NCBI GenBank assembly: GCA_035048495.1
Contig: CM068547.1
Coordinates: forward strand, 19,909,913 to 19,973,912
Length of the DNA: 64,000 nucleotides
Source: Euptelea pleiosperma
Lineage: Eukaryota > Streptophyta > Magnoliopsida > Ranunculales > Eupteleaceae
Direction of reading: 5' to 3'
The position numbers were made by a program, and so were the translations under genes. The notes beneath the pieces are model-generated. The model was not told the origin of the DNA, did not search any database, and saw nothing but the letters and a program-made list of their open reading frames with translations. The stretch's first letter is position 1. Each line of letters opens with the position of its first letter. Positions 10,838 to 24,094 of this stretch are shown here, piece after piece.

Positions 10838-13800
10838 TGTCATGCCCCGAATTTGGATACCTAGATACGACTCGAAAATCCATGGATTGACCCGTACCCG
10901 AACCAGAGGTGATCCATGAATGTCCCCTAGTGGTTCAATTAGGTCAATTAGACTACTAAGGTTCATTCGAAAACTCACTAAGTAAAAAAAAGAATTCTAG
11001 ATGTAGAAAATAAATAATTCAAATAATTCAATCAATCAACTAAATGTGGAGAAAATAGGGTGAGAACATGCCCTCAATCAAAGGACTACATGCCCATGAA
11101 AATAAATAAGTAATATTTTAGAACAACCAAAATACAGCTTTCTAAAGTGTGGGATGGACTCCCAAATCCACGTCGATCTCATCTAGTACACTAGAGTCTT
11201 TTATTTCAAAATCATCCCACGTACCCAGCTCCTCAAAATCTGAAATGGTATCGGTGTAGCACCGTGAGCCGATGCCCAGTAATACAACAGTGTGCATGGT
11301 ATGATATCATACTATACAAGTTTTTTAATCAAGGTATGCATCTCAATCATATAATAAGGATGACATAAATATGAGGGTGAATGCAAGTGAGTACGAGATG
11401 TAAATACAACTAGTACCCATAACCACATAGGGTCTCCATCTCCTTTCCGCACTGGGATCGGTCTCATCGACCCATCTACAGGATATAATAACGTCTGGGG
11501 CCTTTCACCCTAGGGTACCGAACCCTGATTAATTGATAAAACCAATATAAACGTATATAATATACTTCAACCCCATTCCCTTATGCACCCCTTATATGAA
11601 ATGACGTGATGATCATGGTATGACAACAAGATGGTACTAGGGTTACATGGCATAAGCACACATGTATTTAACATTTAAATAAGAATATAAAATGAACAGA
11701 TGATCATCAAAAGTGATAACATGGGAACGAATTAGGGTTAAACATGAATAACATGTAACAATCACCGAAGGTCACGATCAACACGGATGAACAATATAAG
11801 TGGAAATCGCAAGAGAATCCAACACACCATGGCCGAACCCTATGAGGGATCCATGACACAAGGTCGAACCCTAAAGAGGGATCCAAGACACTTGGCCGAA
11901 CCCTATGAGAGATCCAAGACACATGGGTGGGATCCCCATGCATACAAGTATAGGTCAAACCATCTAGGGTTTAGTCAAACAACAAGGGCTAACCCCTTAA
12001 TACTTAATAAGTCATGACCGAACCACTAACAATTAATAGGTTTTTACAAAAATATACTGTCTTATAAAAATCATAGCTAAATAAATATAAATTAAAAAAA
12101 TATAAATTCAATGGATTTAAAACTAGATTCACAGAGGTTTTAGAAAAAATAAATAGAAAAACATTCAGATTCAAAATATAGGTCGAAACCCTTAATTAAG
12201 TGAACCGGACAGAATCTAGAATTTTGGATTTTACAGAAAAGTCCCACACATTTGAAAAATCATAACTTAATCAATACAAATCAAAAAAATACAAACTCAA
12301 ATGTTATAGAAACTAGATTTAAAAAGGTATTTAGAAAAAATAAATAGAAAAATATTCATATTTAAAATATGGATCAAAACCCTTAATGAATTGGGCTGGA
12401 CAGAATTTAAAATTCTTGGTTTTACAAAAATGTCAAGCACATTGTAAACATTATAACTAAATAGATAAATATCAAAAAAATACAAACTTAACTAATTTGG
12501 AAACTAGATTCATAGGGGTATACAAAAAATATTTAAAAAAATATTTATGTTAAAAATATAGATCGAAATCCCAAGTAAAGTGGACCGTGTAAAATCTGGA
12601 ATTCTGATGTTTTTGCAAAAGTCCATCAAATTAGAAAAATCATAACTTAATCAATATAAATCAGAAAAATACAAACTCAAAGATTCTAGAAGCTATATTG
12701 ATAGGTATCTATGAAAAATAATTAAAAAAATATTTAGGCTAAAAATATAGATCGAAATCCCAAGTGAAGTGAACTGTTTAAAATCTGGAATTCTGGGTTT
12801 TTTAGTAAAGTCTAACAACTTAGAAAAATCATAACTTAATCAATACAAATCAGAAAAATACAACCTCAAATGTTCTAGAAACTAGATTGATAGAGGTATC
12901 TAGGAAAAATAATTTGAAAAATATTTAGGTTAAAAATATAGATCAAAATCCCAAGTAAAGTGGATCATGTAAAATCTAAAATTCTTGGTTTTTTGATAAA
13001 GTCTAATAACTTAAAAAAAATCATAACTTAATCAATACAAATCAGAAAAATACAAACTAAACGGTTTTGGAAAATAGATTCATAGAGGTATTTGAAAAAA
13101 TAATTATAAAAATATTTAAATCATAAAAATACAACGAAAATGATAAAGAACATCGTCATCCGTTATAAGTACAAAATAGACAATGGCCAAACCTATCATG
13201 GTGGCCCAAAATAAATATCAACTCAAAAGAATAAAGTAAATATTGTTGAAATTAATTTATAATAAGTATCAACCATTATCTAATGAAAGAGAAATAAAAT
13301 CTTGAAGAAAAACAAGTATAGGATAGATCAAACACACTTACCTCAAGGTTTCTTGAACTTTAATGAAAATCAAAAGTTTCTTCAAATTTGAAAGTCGTCG
13401 GATCGTCCTCTCCTCGGGGTATGTTCTTCCATTCAGAGTCCCCGTCAATTCTCCCTTCTTGCTCGAGTGCGATCGGTGCCCAGATAAAAGTTTAATGGAG
13501 CTTTCTCTATTCTTTAATGGAGTTGGGTTTGTGAAAGCTTCTAAAGCTTTAGAGTTTTCATAAATAGGTTTAGGGAAGGATTAGGGTTTCTATATTAGTG
13601 AAATTCGTAACTATCAAAGGGATGACTTTTTCAACCCTTTAAAACTTATATTTTACATTATGAATGGGTTAGAAATGGGCCCAAGGCCCATATACATCAA
13701 CTAGGCTTTATTTAAGAATATTATTAAGCCCAAAAGGTCTCTAGATTGGCCATACGGGCCCACCCAACAATCATAATACAAATAATTATTAATTAATTTA

Positions 13801-14447
13801 ATTAAACTATATCTCTAATTTAAAAGTTCATACAATTAGGTATTGACACATGGCACATACATAAATCGCATAAAATAGTCTAAATATACAAAAATCACAA
13901 AAAGTTCGAAATCTCGGAAAAGTATCAAGATGACATCGGAATAACCTGAAAAGTGGTCCCACACTTCAATTAAAAAAATATATAATTAAATATTATTTTT
14001 TTTAAACTATGCGAATGGTAGGAAGTTCAAAAATTATGAAAATACTATTTTTGTCAAAATCTCTCGAAATCTCCCGCTAGGGTTTTCATGTCTTAGGAAA
14101 GGTTCCAAATTTCACAGGTAAGTTGCTAAGGATAAAATAGGAATATTTTTGGAGTCTCGGGCCCACAAAATAATTTTTTTATAAAAGTTCTAGAATGTTA
14201 GCTGGGGAAAGAAAAAGTCCCCTACAAGTTATAGTTCATTATTTTTAGTAAGAATATAGCCATAAAGAGTGAGTTTCAAAAATAGCAGGTTTTTCAAAGT
14301 TGTCAGAATGAAACCAAATTAAATACACATACTCAAGCATAATATCAAACCATAAAAATAATAATAGAAGTTTTGAAAAAGGTTTAGGTTTTCATTATTA
14401 GGTGAATTTACCATAATACCTGAGAACGAAAGTTCAGGGTATTACAA
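10838..14447 (+). mobile_element. Beta solo LTR, TSD ATCAT
   Basis: A 3610-bp unit begins TGTCATGCCCCGAA and ends GGGTATTACA. It is flanked by a perfect 5-bp duplication ATCAT (10833-10837 and 14448-14452). The TG...CA ends, the 5-bp duplication and the lack of coding sequence make it a solo LTR. The start motif and length recall Tekay/Del chromovirus LTRs, but no internal coding sequence is present to confirm this. Its centre is an array of roughly 190-bp tandem repeats. Confidence 0.85.
12050..13115. repeat. Tandem repeat, about 190-bp unit, 5 to 6 copies
   Basis: The block GATCGAAATCCCAAGTRAAG and its variants recur near 12181, 12371, 12561, 12749 and 12942, a spacing of about 190 bp. Each unit also repeats AAATCATAACTTAATCAATA and an AAACTAGATT block. 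The units are A/T-rich and have diverged from each other. Confidence 0.85.
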
Positions 14448-14567
14448 TCATTGTGCTAACGCTACCGAGTGCGGATTCGACATCATTGTGCTAATGCTAC
14501 CGAGTGGGATTAGTTTTCTGAGATTGGTCAAGATCAGTGAGATCTAGATCGATGATTCTTGGCCATC
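14448..14567 (+). mobile_element. Remainder of alpha fragment and short unassigned flank
   Basis: After the ATCAT duplication the alpha 3' segment continues to the GAGTGCGGATTCGACATC block near 14485 and is then cut. A short direct duplication, ATTGTGCTAAYGCTACCGAGTG, flanks that block. Bases 14505-14567 resemble 33807-33868 on the far side of the compound block. Confidence 0.5.
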
Positions 14568-16375
14568 TGAAAGTAGGGTTTTTTCGCGTCGTTGGTTACG
14601 AAAACCCTAATATCAACACATTTATAATTTTCTCCGAGATTTTAATCCCGCAAAAGTAAGAGTTGTACAGGGCTCGTGTCAGATGTCGATCAGCACTCGG
14701 GGTTAGCTTGCGCGATTCAAGAACATGAAATGATGAATTTTTATCAGAAATTTGTACTGAGGAAAATGGAGGGGTGAGAATGGTGATAAATGCTCAATTT
14801 TTAAAACTTGCTTTCGATTTGGAGATCGATTCTCAATTAAAGTGATTAACAAGCAAATAAAATTCAAAATTACTACTAAAAGAGAATAGAAACAAGAATT
14901 CAAAAGAAACTAATTTCATTGAATAAAATTAAGCTGTTTACATTGACGGATAAAAAACAAGAAAATTAAAACTAACCTAAAAAGCATGATAAGTCTAGAG
15001 AGAGAGAATAAAATTAGAGGGAGGTAGAAAAAGAAACGATAGAACTTACCATGGGCGCACCTACCCAGAATTTGAATCGGCCAAAAAGAACATGCTAGTG
15101 GCCATGTTATTGGCCATGAAGAGAGCAGTGAGGGGATGTCGCAGGCTCTTTAAACAGTGGAGAAGTGGCTGGAAGGTGCGTATGGAGGTGGCTTGGTGTG
15201 AAATGGATGGAGGAGTTGCTACTATGCTTTGAAAGTGCAGCAACGTTGTGTCGTCATTAAAGAACAAGGAGAAGGGAAAGTAATTTTGGTGAGTGCGTGT
15301 AACCCTAATCCTATGCTAGGGTTAGAGGTTAAGAGAGAGTGAAAAATGAGAAAAAAGGAAGACTGACCTATGGGTGTAGGGTTAGGCTTTTATAGGATGT
15401 GGGTGAGTATGAAACTTGCAAGATTTGAGTGAGGACGTGGGGAGAGATAAATGGGAGAATGTGTGAGTAATGAATGAGGTGTTGCAACCTCATCTAATAT
15501 GGAGCTCACAATTGATTCCAAAATGCTAAGACCGTGTGGGAGAAAGGGTGGTGAGATGGGGAGATTTGCTTGTGTGTAGCTATGGAATATGGTTGACAAA
15601 TGTGAGGATATGTATCCCATGATGGTGAAGGCATCCACTCCTCTTTAATTGCCCCAAGTGATGAGATCCAATGGTGGTTCTCCCAAACGTGTTCCTCCTC
15701 CCCCATTCTAGGACACGTCCAGCCTCTTTTTCATAAGGAATGAATTCCTTCCTTGAAAATATTTCTTTATTATAAAGCTTTCCTTGACAAAACCATCCAA
15801 CCTCTTTTTTTTATTTGGTATGAAAGCCATGAGATCAGCAACATTTCTTTTGAATAAAGAAATCTTCTTTAAAAGTTTTCCAATTGAAGAAATGACTTTC
15901 TTTTAAATCTTTCCATTGACTTTTAATAAATATCTTTGAAAATATAATTTCTTTCTCACAACACCGTATACCACCTTGTTTTCAAAATCACACATCTTTT
16001 GTAACTAAAAACCACTTAAGGGAAACTATTTGGATGACAGATGACTTATCGGATGAAAGATCGGTCAAGGACGATAGGTATGAATGGTAGTGATCATATG
16101 GATTTGTGGGCGAGGGAGATAGACCTAGGTAGGCCGCAGGATAGAGTGATTGCGAAAGGAGAGAGGAATGGATGGTTGATATAGAAGAAAGAGAAAATGA
16201 GGGTTTAGAGAGAGGAGAGAGAAAATTATACAAAATAGAGAAAAATGCTAGTAGAGGGTCTTGAACCCTGGTCTTTGACTTGGTCTTCTGCATGTTCTAC
16301 CAACTGAGTAAGTCGTTATCTTATGTTAGTTGATAAGCTTTAATCTCCTTAGTCTCTTCTTTGGGGGCTTGTCTC
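14568..16375 (-). mobile_element. Alpha LTR, first of two tandem partial copies
   Basis: The reverse-oriented LTR starts at its 3' end (TGAAAGTAGGG) and runs to GGGGGCTTGTCTC. It lacks the distal 390 bp that carry the LTR 5' end. It is nearly identical to 16376-18890 apart from a deletion of roughly 370 bp within 16028-16037. It carries the donor-like GTAAGT (minus, 15044-15049), a TATA box (minus, about 15388-15395) and a tRNA-like segment. Confidence 0.8.
16247..16319 (-). other. tRNA-like segment in alpha LTR (copy 2)
   Basis: On the minus strand it reads TTACTCAGTTGGTAGAACA (D-arm-like) and GGGTTCAAGACCC, a T arm with the canonical TTCRANN loop. This is the clearest D-loop sequence (AGTTGGTAGA) of all copies. 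Confidence 0.65.
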
Positions 16376-18890
16376 GACGCGGAAAAACCCTACTTTCAAC
16401 ACATTTGTAATTTTATCCGAGATTTTAATCCTGCAAAAGTAAGAGTTGTACAGGGCTAGTGTAAGATGTTGATCCGCACTCAGGGTTAGCTTAGGCGACT
16501 CAAGAACATGAAATGATGAATTTTTATCAGAAATTTGTACGAAGGAAAATAGAGGGGTGAGAATGGTGATAAATGCTCAATTTTTAAAACTTGCTTTCGA
16601 TTTGGAGTTTGATTCTCAATTAAAGTGATTAACAAGCAAATAAAATTCAAAATTACTACTAAAAGAGAATAGAAAAAATACTTCTAAAGAAACTAATTTC
16701 ATTGAATAAAATTAAGCTGTTTACATTGACAGATAAAAAGCATGATAAGTCTAGAGAGAGAGAATAGAATTAGAGGGAGGCAGAAAGAGAAACGATAGAA
16801 CTTACCATGGGCGCACTTACCCGTATTTTGAATCGGCCAAAAAGGTCAACATGTCAGTGGCCATATTATTGGCCATGAAGAGAGCAGTGAGGGGATGTTG
16901 CAGGCTCTTTAAACGATGGAGAAGTGGCTGGAAGGTGCGTATGGAGGTGGCTTGGTGTGAAATGGATGGAGGAGATGCTGCTATGCTTTGAAAGTGCAGC
17001 AACGTTGTGTCGTCATTAGAGAACAAGGAGAAGGGAAAGTAATTTTGGTGAGGGCGTGTAACCCTAACCCTATGCTAGGGTTAGAGGTTAAGAGAGAGTA
17101 AAAAATGAGAAAAAAGGAAGACCGACCTATGGGTGTAGGGTTAGGCTTTTATAGGATGTGGGTGAGTGTGAAACTTGCAAGATTTGAGTGAGGACGTGGG
17201 GAGAGATAAATGGGAGAATGTGTGAGTAATGAATGAGGTGCTGCCACCTCATCTAATATGGAGCTCACAATTGATTCCAAAATGCTAAGACCGTGTAGGA
17301 GAAAGGGTGATGAGATGGGGAGATTTGCTTGTGTGTAGCTATGGAGTATGGTGGACAAATGTGAGGACATGTATCCCATGATGGTGAAGGCATCCACCCC
17401 TCTTTAATCGCCCCAAGTGATGAGATCCAATGGTGGTTCTCCCAAACGTGTTCCTCCTCCCCCATTCTAGGACACGTCCAGCCTCTTTTTCATAAGGAAT
17501 GAATTCCTTCCTTGAAAATATTTCTTTATTATAAAGCTTTCCTTGACAAAACCTTCCAACCTCTTTTTTTTATTTGGTATGAAAGCCATGAGGTCAGCAA
17601 CATTTCTTTTGAATAAAGAAATCTTCTTTAAAAGTTTTCCAATTGAAGAAATGACTTTCTTTTAAATCTTTCCATTGACTTTTAATAAATATCTTTGAAA
17701 ATATAATTTCTTTCTCACAACACCGTATACCACCTTGTTTTCAAAATCACATATCTTTTGTAACTAAAAACCACTTTAGGGAAACTATTTTGTTTCGTCT
17801 TTTGTGAGTTTCTAAAACAATTTCTTATTTTAGTTGAAAACCATCTTTTCCTAAAACCACCTCTATCTTTATCTTTTGACAAAACTTGCTTTTTGTCTTT
17901 TTGTGGGTTTTGTCTTGTAGTCAAAAGTATACCACCCATCCAAAACCCTTCCTAATGAGGAATTTTCATTTCCAACATCTAACACCTATTCCTTGATAAA
18001 GTAATCCTCAAATCCATTACTTATCTTCTATCGAGACTTGATGCCACAACCGTTTATTTTCTCTTGATGAAGATCCAAAGCATCATAAGTACTTGATGGG
18101 TCAATCGTGTAGTTAGGGTGGATCATCAAATGTTTGAGATGAGATCGCAGACCATTGGATGACAGATGACTTAACGGATGAAAGATCGGTCAAGGACGAT
18201 AGGTATGAATGGTAGTGATCAAATGGATTTGTGGGCGATGGAGATAGACCAAGCTAAGCCGTAGGATAGAGTGATTGTGAAAGGAGAGAGGAATAGATGG
18301 TTGATATAGAGGAGAGGGAAAATGAGGGTTTAGAGAGAGGAGAGAGAAAATTATACAGAATGTAGAAAAATGCTAATAGAGGGTCTTGAACCCTGGTCTT
18401 TGACTTGGTCTTCTACATGCTTTACCAACTGAGTAAGTCCTCATCTTATGTTAGTTGATAAGCTTTAATCTCCTTAGTCTCTTCTTTGGGGGCTTGTCTC
18501 TCATTCTCTCTTGATTTTCTCTCAGGCTTTTTCGACTCTTTGGCTCTTCCCGTCTTCGACCTACTTCTTCTTGTCTAAGTCCACTGGCTCTCTATGCTTT
18601 GATCAAAGGCTCTGGCAGTCAGTTGTGGGCCCACAATCCCTAAAATTCTCCAATCGGGTTTCCTACGATAAAAGAAGCGCGTAATGAGACTTAATTAGAA
18701 CGGCTTTATATCTAGACTTTTAGAAATGTGTTTAATGCATGCAAATATACCATTTTGTCTAGAAAAGTGTGTTCTATGCAGTGAAAGACTCTTACGTAGA
18801 AAAATGGATAAATAAAGCAGTTTTACGTAAGAGAGTGTGGTAACACTTAGAGGATAATAGTGGAAAATACATACTTTTAAGCGAATATCA
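16376..18890 (-). mobile_element. Alpha LTR, second tandem copy, 3' LTR of a truncated Athila element
   Basis: This copy starts inside the LTR terminal hairpin with the stem in inverted order (GACGCGGAAAAACCCTAC) and then matches copy 14568-16375. It runs to the true LTR 5' end (GCGAATATCA). Immediately beyond lies CAACCCCCAACC, which on the minus strand is a polypurine tract abutting the LTR. It is therefore a 3' LTR with internal DNA at 18891 onward. Confidence 0.85.
18372..18445 (-). other. tRNA-like segment in alpha LTR (copy 3)
   Basis: The minus strand shows TTACTCAGTTGGTAAAGCA and GGGTTCAAGACCC. The T loop matches TTCRANN, and the spacing of A and B boxes equals that of the other copies. 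Confidence 0.65.
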
Positions 18891-20115
18891 CAACCCCCAA
18901 CCAACATATTGCCAATCCTTAGCAATTAGTGCGAAATAAATGTGGTTAAAAGGGCTCTGCACATGCTGCACCCTTTTGCATATTAGCTCAGGAAAAACAT
19001 CATTCGTCAAATCATCAAAAGGATGCAAAAACAGTTACAGGCTAGCAAAGAGTTGAGAAGTTTTGACCAGACTACAGACTAATCATCATGACCCAGAATA
19101 GTCAGACTCTGCGTGTGTGTGTGCTCAACATTCTCATCATTTTACAGTAAAGATTTCTAGATCTCCTATAAGTTCTTATGACTCGACCTCAAATCTCACT
19201 TGTAATCTATTCAGAATGGAATCACTCAGGAATGATTTTCTTCTTTTCTCTCAATTTATATGTGAGGATATGTGTTGATATATGAAGCAAAGATCTCACA
19301 TATGTATTATTTGAAGGAAGGACATCTTTAATAGAAGAAGATCTCATAATTGGAATATCACTTCACTCGGGAACGTCAGATTAAACTTTATAGCTTCTTG
19401 TTCTCCAATCTCCACATTTTATGATCGTGCTATCCTAGAATCAAGTAGGACTTTCCTAGGTTATAATGAGGCTTAGGTCAGGTGTAGAAAAATAAGAGAA
19501 TACAGGATTTCAAAGTTCTGAGAGGATATCTCTATTTTCTTATATTTTTCCTGCAGTGTAACACCATTTCTTTTTATTTTCCATCTTTCGTACTTTTCTC
19601 TTTTTCTCGATATTTTCGAGATCGCTCAATTGCCTTTTCTGCTCTTTTTCATACTTTCTTTTCAGTCTGAAACACTTTCTTTTTTATTTCTCTTCTTTTC
19701 ACAGTACACCCATATCAGTTATTCTTCCATCTATGTCAAAAGCTTGTCATATCTCATAGCTAGACTGGGTTTTAGGTTGATGGGCTTAACAAGAAAAGGC
19801 TTTTATAGAAAGGTTCAAAAGGGTTTCCATTGAAGAATAATTTAGGTGAGTAAAAAGGCTAAACGGCTCAGAAAAATGGCCTAAATTATTTTCTAGGGTT
19901 TGTACTATCATGTATACTGTCTTGACTGGATACAGAGAAGGTTCTGTCATAATAATCCAATGTTGATGTCATTCCGAGTTTTATGATTGAAGCAAAGGAT
20001 AATGAGATCTCTCAACGAATATTGCGGGCATGAAGAATAGTGAGTCATCTTGTGACTCAGAATTGTTGTATAACTGTTTGAAATGATTAAAGGCTCGAAA
20101 GCTCACTGGGTTAGG
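18891..20115 (-). mobile_element. Athila 3' internal non-coding region (reverse)
   Basis: It begins with the polypurine tract (minus strand TGGTTGGGGGTTG) next to the LTR. It shares long blocks with 25474-26730 and 53983-55240. No open frame longer than about 70 codons is convincing. It is split by the alpha solo LTR at 20116 (duplication TTAGG) and continues at 28246-28551. Confidence 0.75.
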
Positions 20116-22699
20116 TGATATTCGCTCAAAAGTGCTATTTAAAACAACTATTCTTCTAGCGTTATCGCACTCTCCTATGTAAAACTGCTCTATTTATCCA
20201 CTTTTCTATGTAAGAGTCTCTTCTATTGCATAGAATACATTTTCTAGACGAAATGGTATATTTGCATGCATTAAACACATTTTCGGAAGTCTAGATATAA
20301 AGCCGTACTGATTTAGTCTCATTATGCGCTTCTTTTGTCGCAGGAAACCCGATTGGAGAATTTTAGGGATTGTGGGCCCACAACTGACTGCCAGAGCCTT
20401 TGATCAAAGCATAGAGAGCCAGTGGCTTAGACAAGAAGAAGTAGGCCAAAGACTGGAAGAGCCAGAGAGTCGAAAAAGCCTGAGAGAAAATCGAGAGAGA
20501 AGGAAAGACAAGCCCCCAAAGAAGAGACTAAGGAGATTAAAGCTTATCAACTAACATAAGATGAGGACTTGCTCAGTTGGTGAAGCATGCAGAAGACCAA
20601 GTCAAAGAGTAGGGTTCAAGACCCTCTGCTAGCATTTTCTCTTTATTTTTGTAATAATTTCTCTCCTCTCTCTAAACCTCACTCTCTCTCCACTCTCAAA
20701 TCTCAATCATCTGACCCTCTCTCTTTCTGAAATCACTTGATCCCACGGCCTACCTTGGCCGATCTCCACTGTCCAATGATCCGTCTGATAATAGTCATCC
20801 ATTCTACTTTCTGATCTTCAACATATCGTCAGATCTTTCCTCCGATCACCCATCGGTGATCTTGGAATCCAGTGACCCTCATCATTCCAGGTCCAATCAT
20901 ATGAGCCCTGGACAAGCTAGAGATATGGACATTCTTCAAAAAGGCATGGTCAACGCCAGGCAGATATGATGGCATTTTTGGAAATAAATCAGTTGATCGT
21001 AGCAGACACGGTTGCTCATATAAATGATATTTTTAGGAGCGAAATGATTTTGAAAATTAAAGATTTTAAAATTAGAAGAGGAGAGAAATGATTTTGAAAA
21101 TTGAAGATTTTAAAATTAGAAGAGGAGAGAAACGATTTTAAAAATGAAAGTTTTTAAAAGAGGACATGGGATTTTGGAAATATTAGAAAAATAGTTGTTT
21201 TGGAAATCAAACTTTTTCAAATTGAGAAGAGTTTCCATTAATGGTTTTTGGAAACAAATGTTTTTAGAAGGAGAAAAGCATGGGAGCATGGGGATACCAA
21301 AGAGAGGCTAGATCGAATCCAAAAGGGGAAGCTATTATTCACGTGCTGCCCATCTCTTTTGGGTGGTTTTCTAAGAGAAAACCCTAAAGGACTAGGTGAT
21401 ATAAAAAGAAAAGAGAGGAAAAACAAGGGGGAGGGAATTACCGCCCCACATCTCCTCTTCCAACGTCCTCAACTCTCTCTCTCACGCCCCCTTCTTCTCA
21501 CGTGGGCAGCCACCATTTTTCTCCAGCCGTTTTGCCCCTCTTGCTTCTCTTCCTCTCCATTCAAGCAAAAAAAAAAAAACAAAAAGAAGAAAAGAGGAAG
21601 GAAAGAAGAAGAAGAAGGAGGAGGGTGGGATACCACCTTGCTGCTTCCTTCTCTCCCCCATCTCCCCCAAGCCGTCTTCTCCAAGAAAAATGATCCTCCC
21701 AATGACGTCTTCTTCGTGTGGCAGCCGCTCCTCTTAACGGTTTGCTAAACCGTCCTCAACTACACCTGCTTCATCACCATCAATCCATCCCAGCAGCCAC
21801 GCACCAGCAGCTGCTGCTCCTCTTCAGGCAAATCATCTTCTCCACTCCAACCAACAGCCACGACATCCATCACAAGCACCAACAGTGCTGCCAGTTTCAT
21901 CAACTGCTCCATAACCGGCCAGCCACCTTGCTGGCCAGACTGTAGTACTTGCCGCTACCTGCAATAGTCCTTTCTCATCTCCTCCATCTCTCCAATCTTC
22001 TTCATCTCCCAGCCATCCTCCAAAGAAAAATAGAAAAAAAAATTATAAGAAAAGAAAGAAAAGAAGGAGGGGGAGAAGAGGACAACGGTCCCTCACCTTT
22101 CTCTTGAACGGTGATCCAGCATCACCTCCTACCGCCACCTCCAGCAGCCTCCTTTTACGCCATTCACGGCCTACAACCCTTTGCATGCCGTCATCCTCTT
22201 CTCTCCAAAAAAAAAAAAAAAAAATAGAAGAAAAGGGAAGAAGAAGAGGAGGAAGTAGTTCTCTCCCCCCCCCCCCACATTTTCTACTTGTTCCCTCTTC
22301 CACATCTTCACAACCCCCAAGCCGTCAACCCCAAAAAAAACTCAAAACCGTTCCCATTTTTCTTCACAAAAAAAAACCAAAAAAAAAAAAAGGAGAAAAG
22401 AAGAAGAAAGAAAACGGAGGAGGAGATCTGGGCATCCTCACCTGCTGTTCACCAGCCCTCCAGCCACCACAGCCGGTCTGCAACTACACCGCCAACCATC
22501 TCGCCCTCTCTTTCTCTCTCACTTGTCCAAGACAGCAAAAAAAAAAAAGGAAAAGAAAGTGAGAAGAGGAAGATGAGAAGCCATCCTCACCTCTACCATT
22601 CCATCTTCACCTCTAAGGTTAGCCGTCCCCAACTCGCCCTTGACTGGAACGTCACCCCCATCTTCCCCAGCCGCCATTAACACATGCGCCCTCCATCTC
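20116..22699 (+). mobile_element. Alpha solo LTR, 5' part, TSD TTAGG
   Basis: This is the first part of a solo LTR whose ends are at 20116 and 28240, flanked by TTAGG at 20111-20115 and 28241-28245. It carries the tRNA-like segment, a TATAAAAAG box at about 21400-21408 and a leader full of poly-A and GAA tracts. The many overlapping open frames at 21248-22680 are low-complexity Lys/Pro/Ser-rich chance frames. It is interrupted at 22700 by a minus-strand alpha element. Confidence 0.85.
20561..20634 (+). other. tRNA-like segment in alpha LTR (copy 4)
   Basis: It has TTGCTCAGTTGG as A box (one mismatch to TRGCNNAGTNGG) and GGTTCAAGACC as a B box fully matching GGTTCRANNCC. GCATTTTCTC follows, with a T4 run six bases after the B-box stem. 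Confidence 0.7.
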
Positions 22700-24094
22700 T
22701 GAAAGTAGGTTTTTTCCGCGTCATTAGTTACGGAAACCCTAGAATCAACAAGATTTGTAATTTGATCCGAGCCTCAAAATTCCTACAAAATTACAGGCTT
22801 TGTATAGGGATTCGTGTCGGATGTCGATCCACACTCGGGGTTAATTAGCGCAAAGAGAGACATAAAATGACGGGGAAATTGCAGATAATGTAACACAATC
22901 ATAATTAAATCATATTTATTTAACTGAACTTGTCTCTTACAATGAAAATCAAATAAAAATAACTAAACTAAAAAGCTTTAAGAGAAAATAGGCCTAGAGA
23001 GAGAAAGTAAAAAATTAAAGAGAGAGAAATTAAAGAGAGTGTAAAACTATGGAAAGATAGGAGAAGAATCTCACCATAGACTTACCGATGAACGATCGGA
23101 TCAACCCAGTGAGTGGTTCGGCCTGGGTGATCGGCCAAGGGGATGAAGGTCATGATGGTTGCACGTGTAGAGACCGGAGACTCTTGGAGAATGGTGGAGC
23201 AACTTGCTGGTTTGCAAGTTTTTAGAACAGATGTTGCAAAGGGACCCGAACCGTGGATGGAGAAGATGAAGATCGGTGGCTGGAGCAGCAAGATGGTGAC
23301 GCTAATGGAGATGATGATGGCATTGGATGGCAGGCTGCAACGGTGGAGGAGGATCCAACGGTCATGGATGACCAACCCCCAGCCCTTCTCTTCTCTTTTT
23401 TTTTTTTTTTTAAGAAGAACGGCAGAGGAGAGAGGATGGCGAGCACGGTGGTGCTAGTGTTTGCTGGCCGGTTTGGGGCGGTGCACCTGCAGGCGGACTG
23501 GTGTGGCTGTGGAGAAGGAGTTGTGGAAGGTACGACCTCCTCTCCCCTTCCCTTCTTCTTCTCTTCTTCTTCCTTTTTTTTGTTTTTTTTTTGTTTTTGC
23601 TTTCTGTTGGGGAGAAGAAAACAAGAACAGCTTGAGGGGGATTGGAGAAGAATGAGAGCTTGAGGACGGCAACCTGTTTGAGACGATCCTTGGACTTGCT
23701 GAGGGGAGATAGCCAGTTGCAGGCCGAAAACGGCCAGCAACGTGAAGAGAGAATGAGATGTAGGTGGTGTGTTGATGGTGTGTGCAGTACGCCCAGAAGT
23801 TCTGCAACTCAGAACGTTGAAGAGAATGATGGTGGCTGTTGGGCAGACCGTCTGCAACAAGTTGCAGACGTTGGTTGTGGCTGTTATGGTGGTCGGCTGC
23901 AACCCAGCAAGTGGAGAGAGTGAAGACGGCGGAGGCGGTGGTGCAGCAGCGGTAATGGAGTAGCTTACAGCTTCTCCTTTTTGTAGCGTGATGGGGAGAT
24001 GGCCGCGATCTGATGCACGGTTGCAGGAGTGCCTGAAGTGCAGGCAGAAGAGGGAGAAAGAGGAGAAGGAAATGGAGAGGAAGAAGGGAAGATG

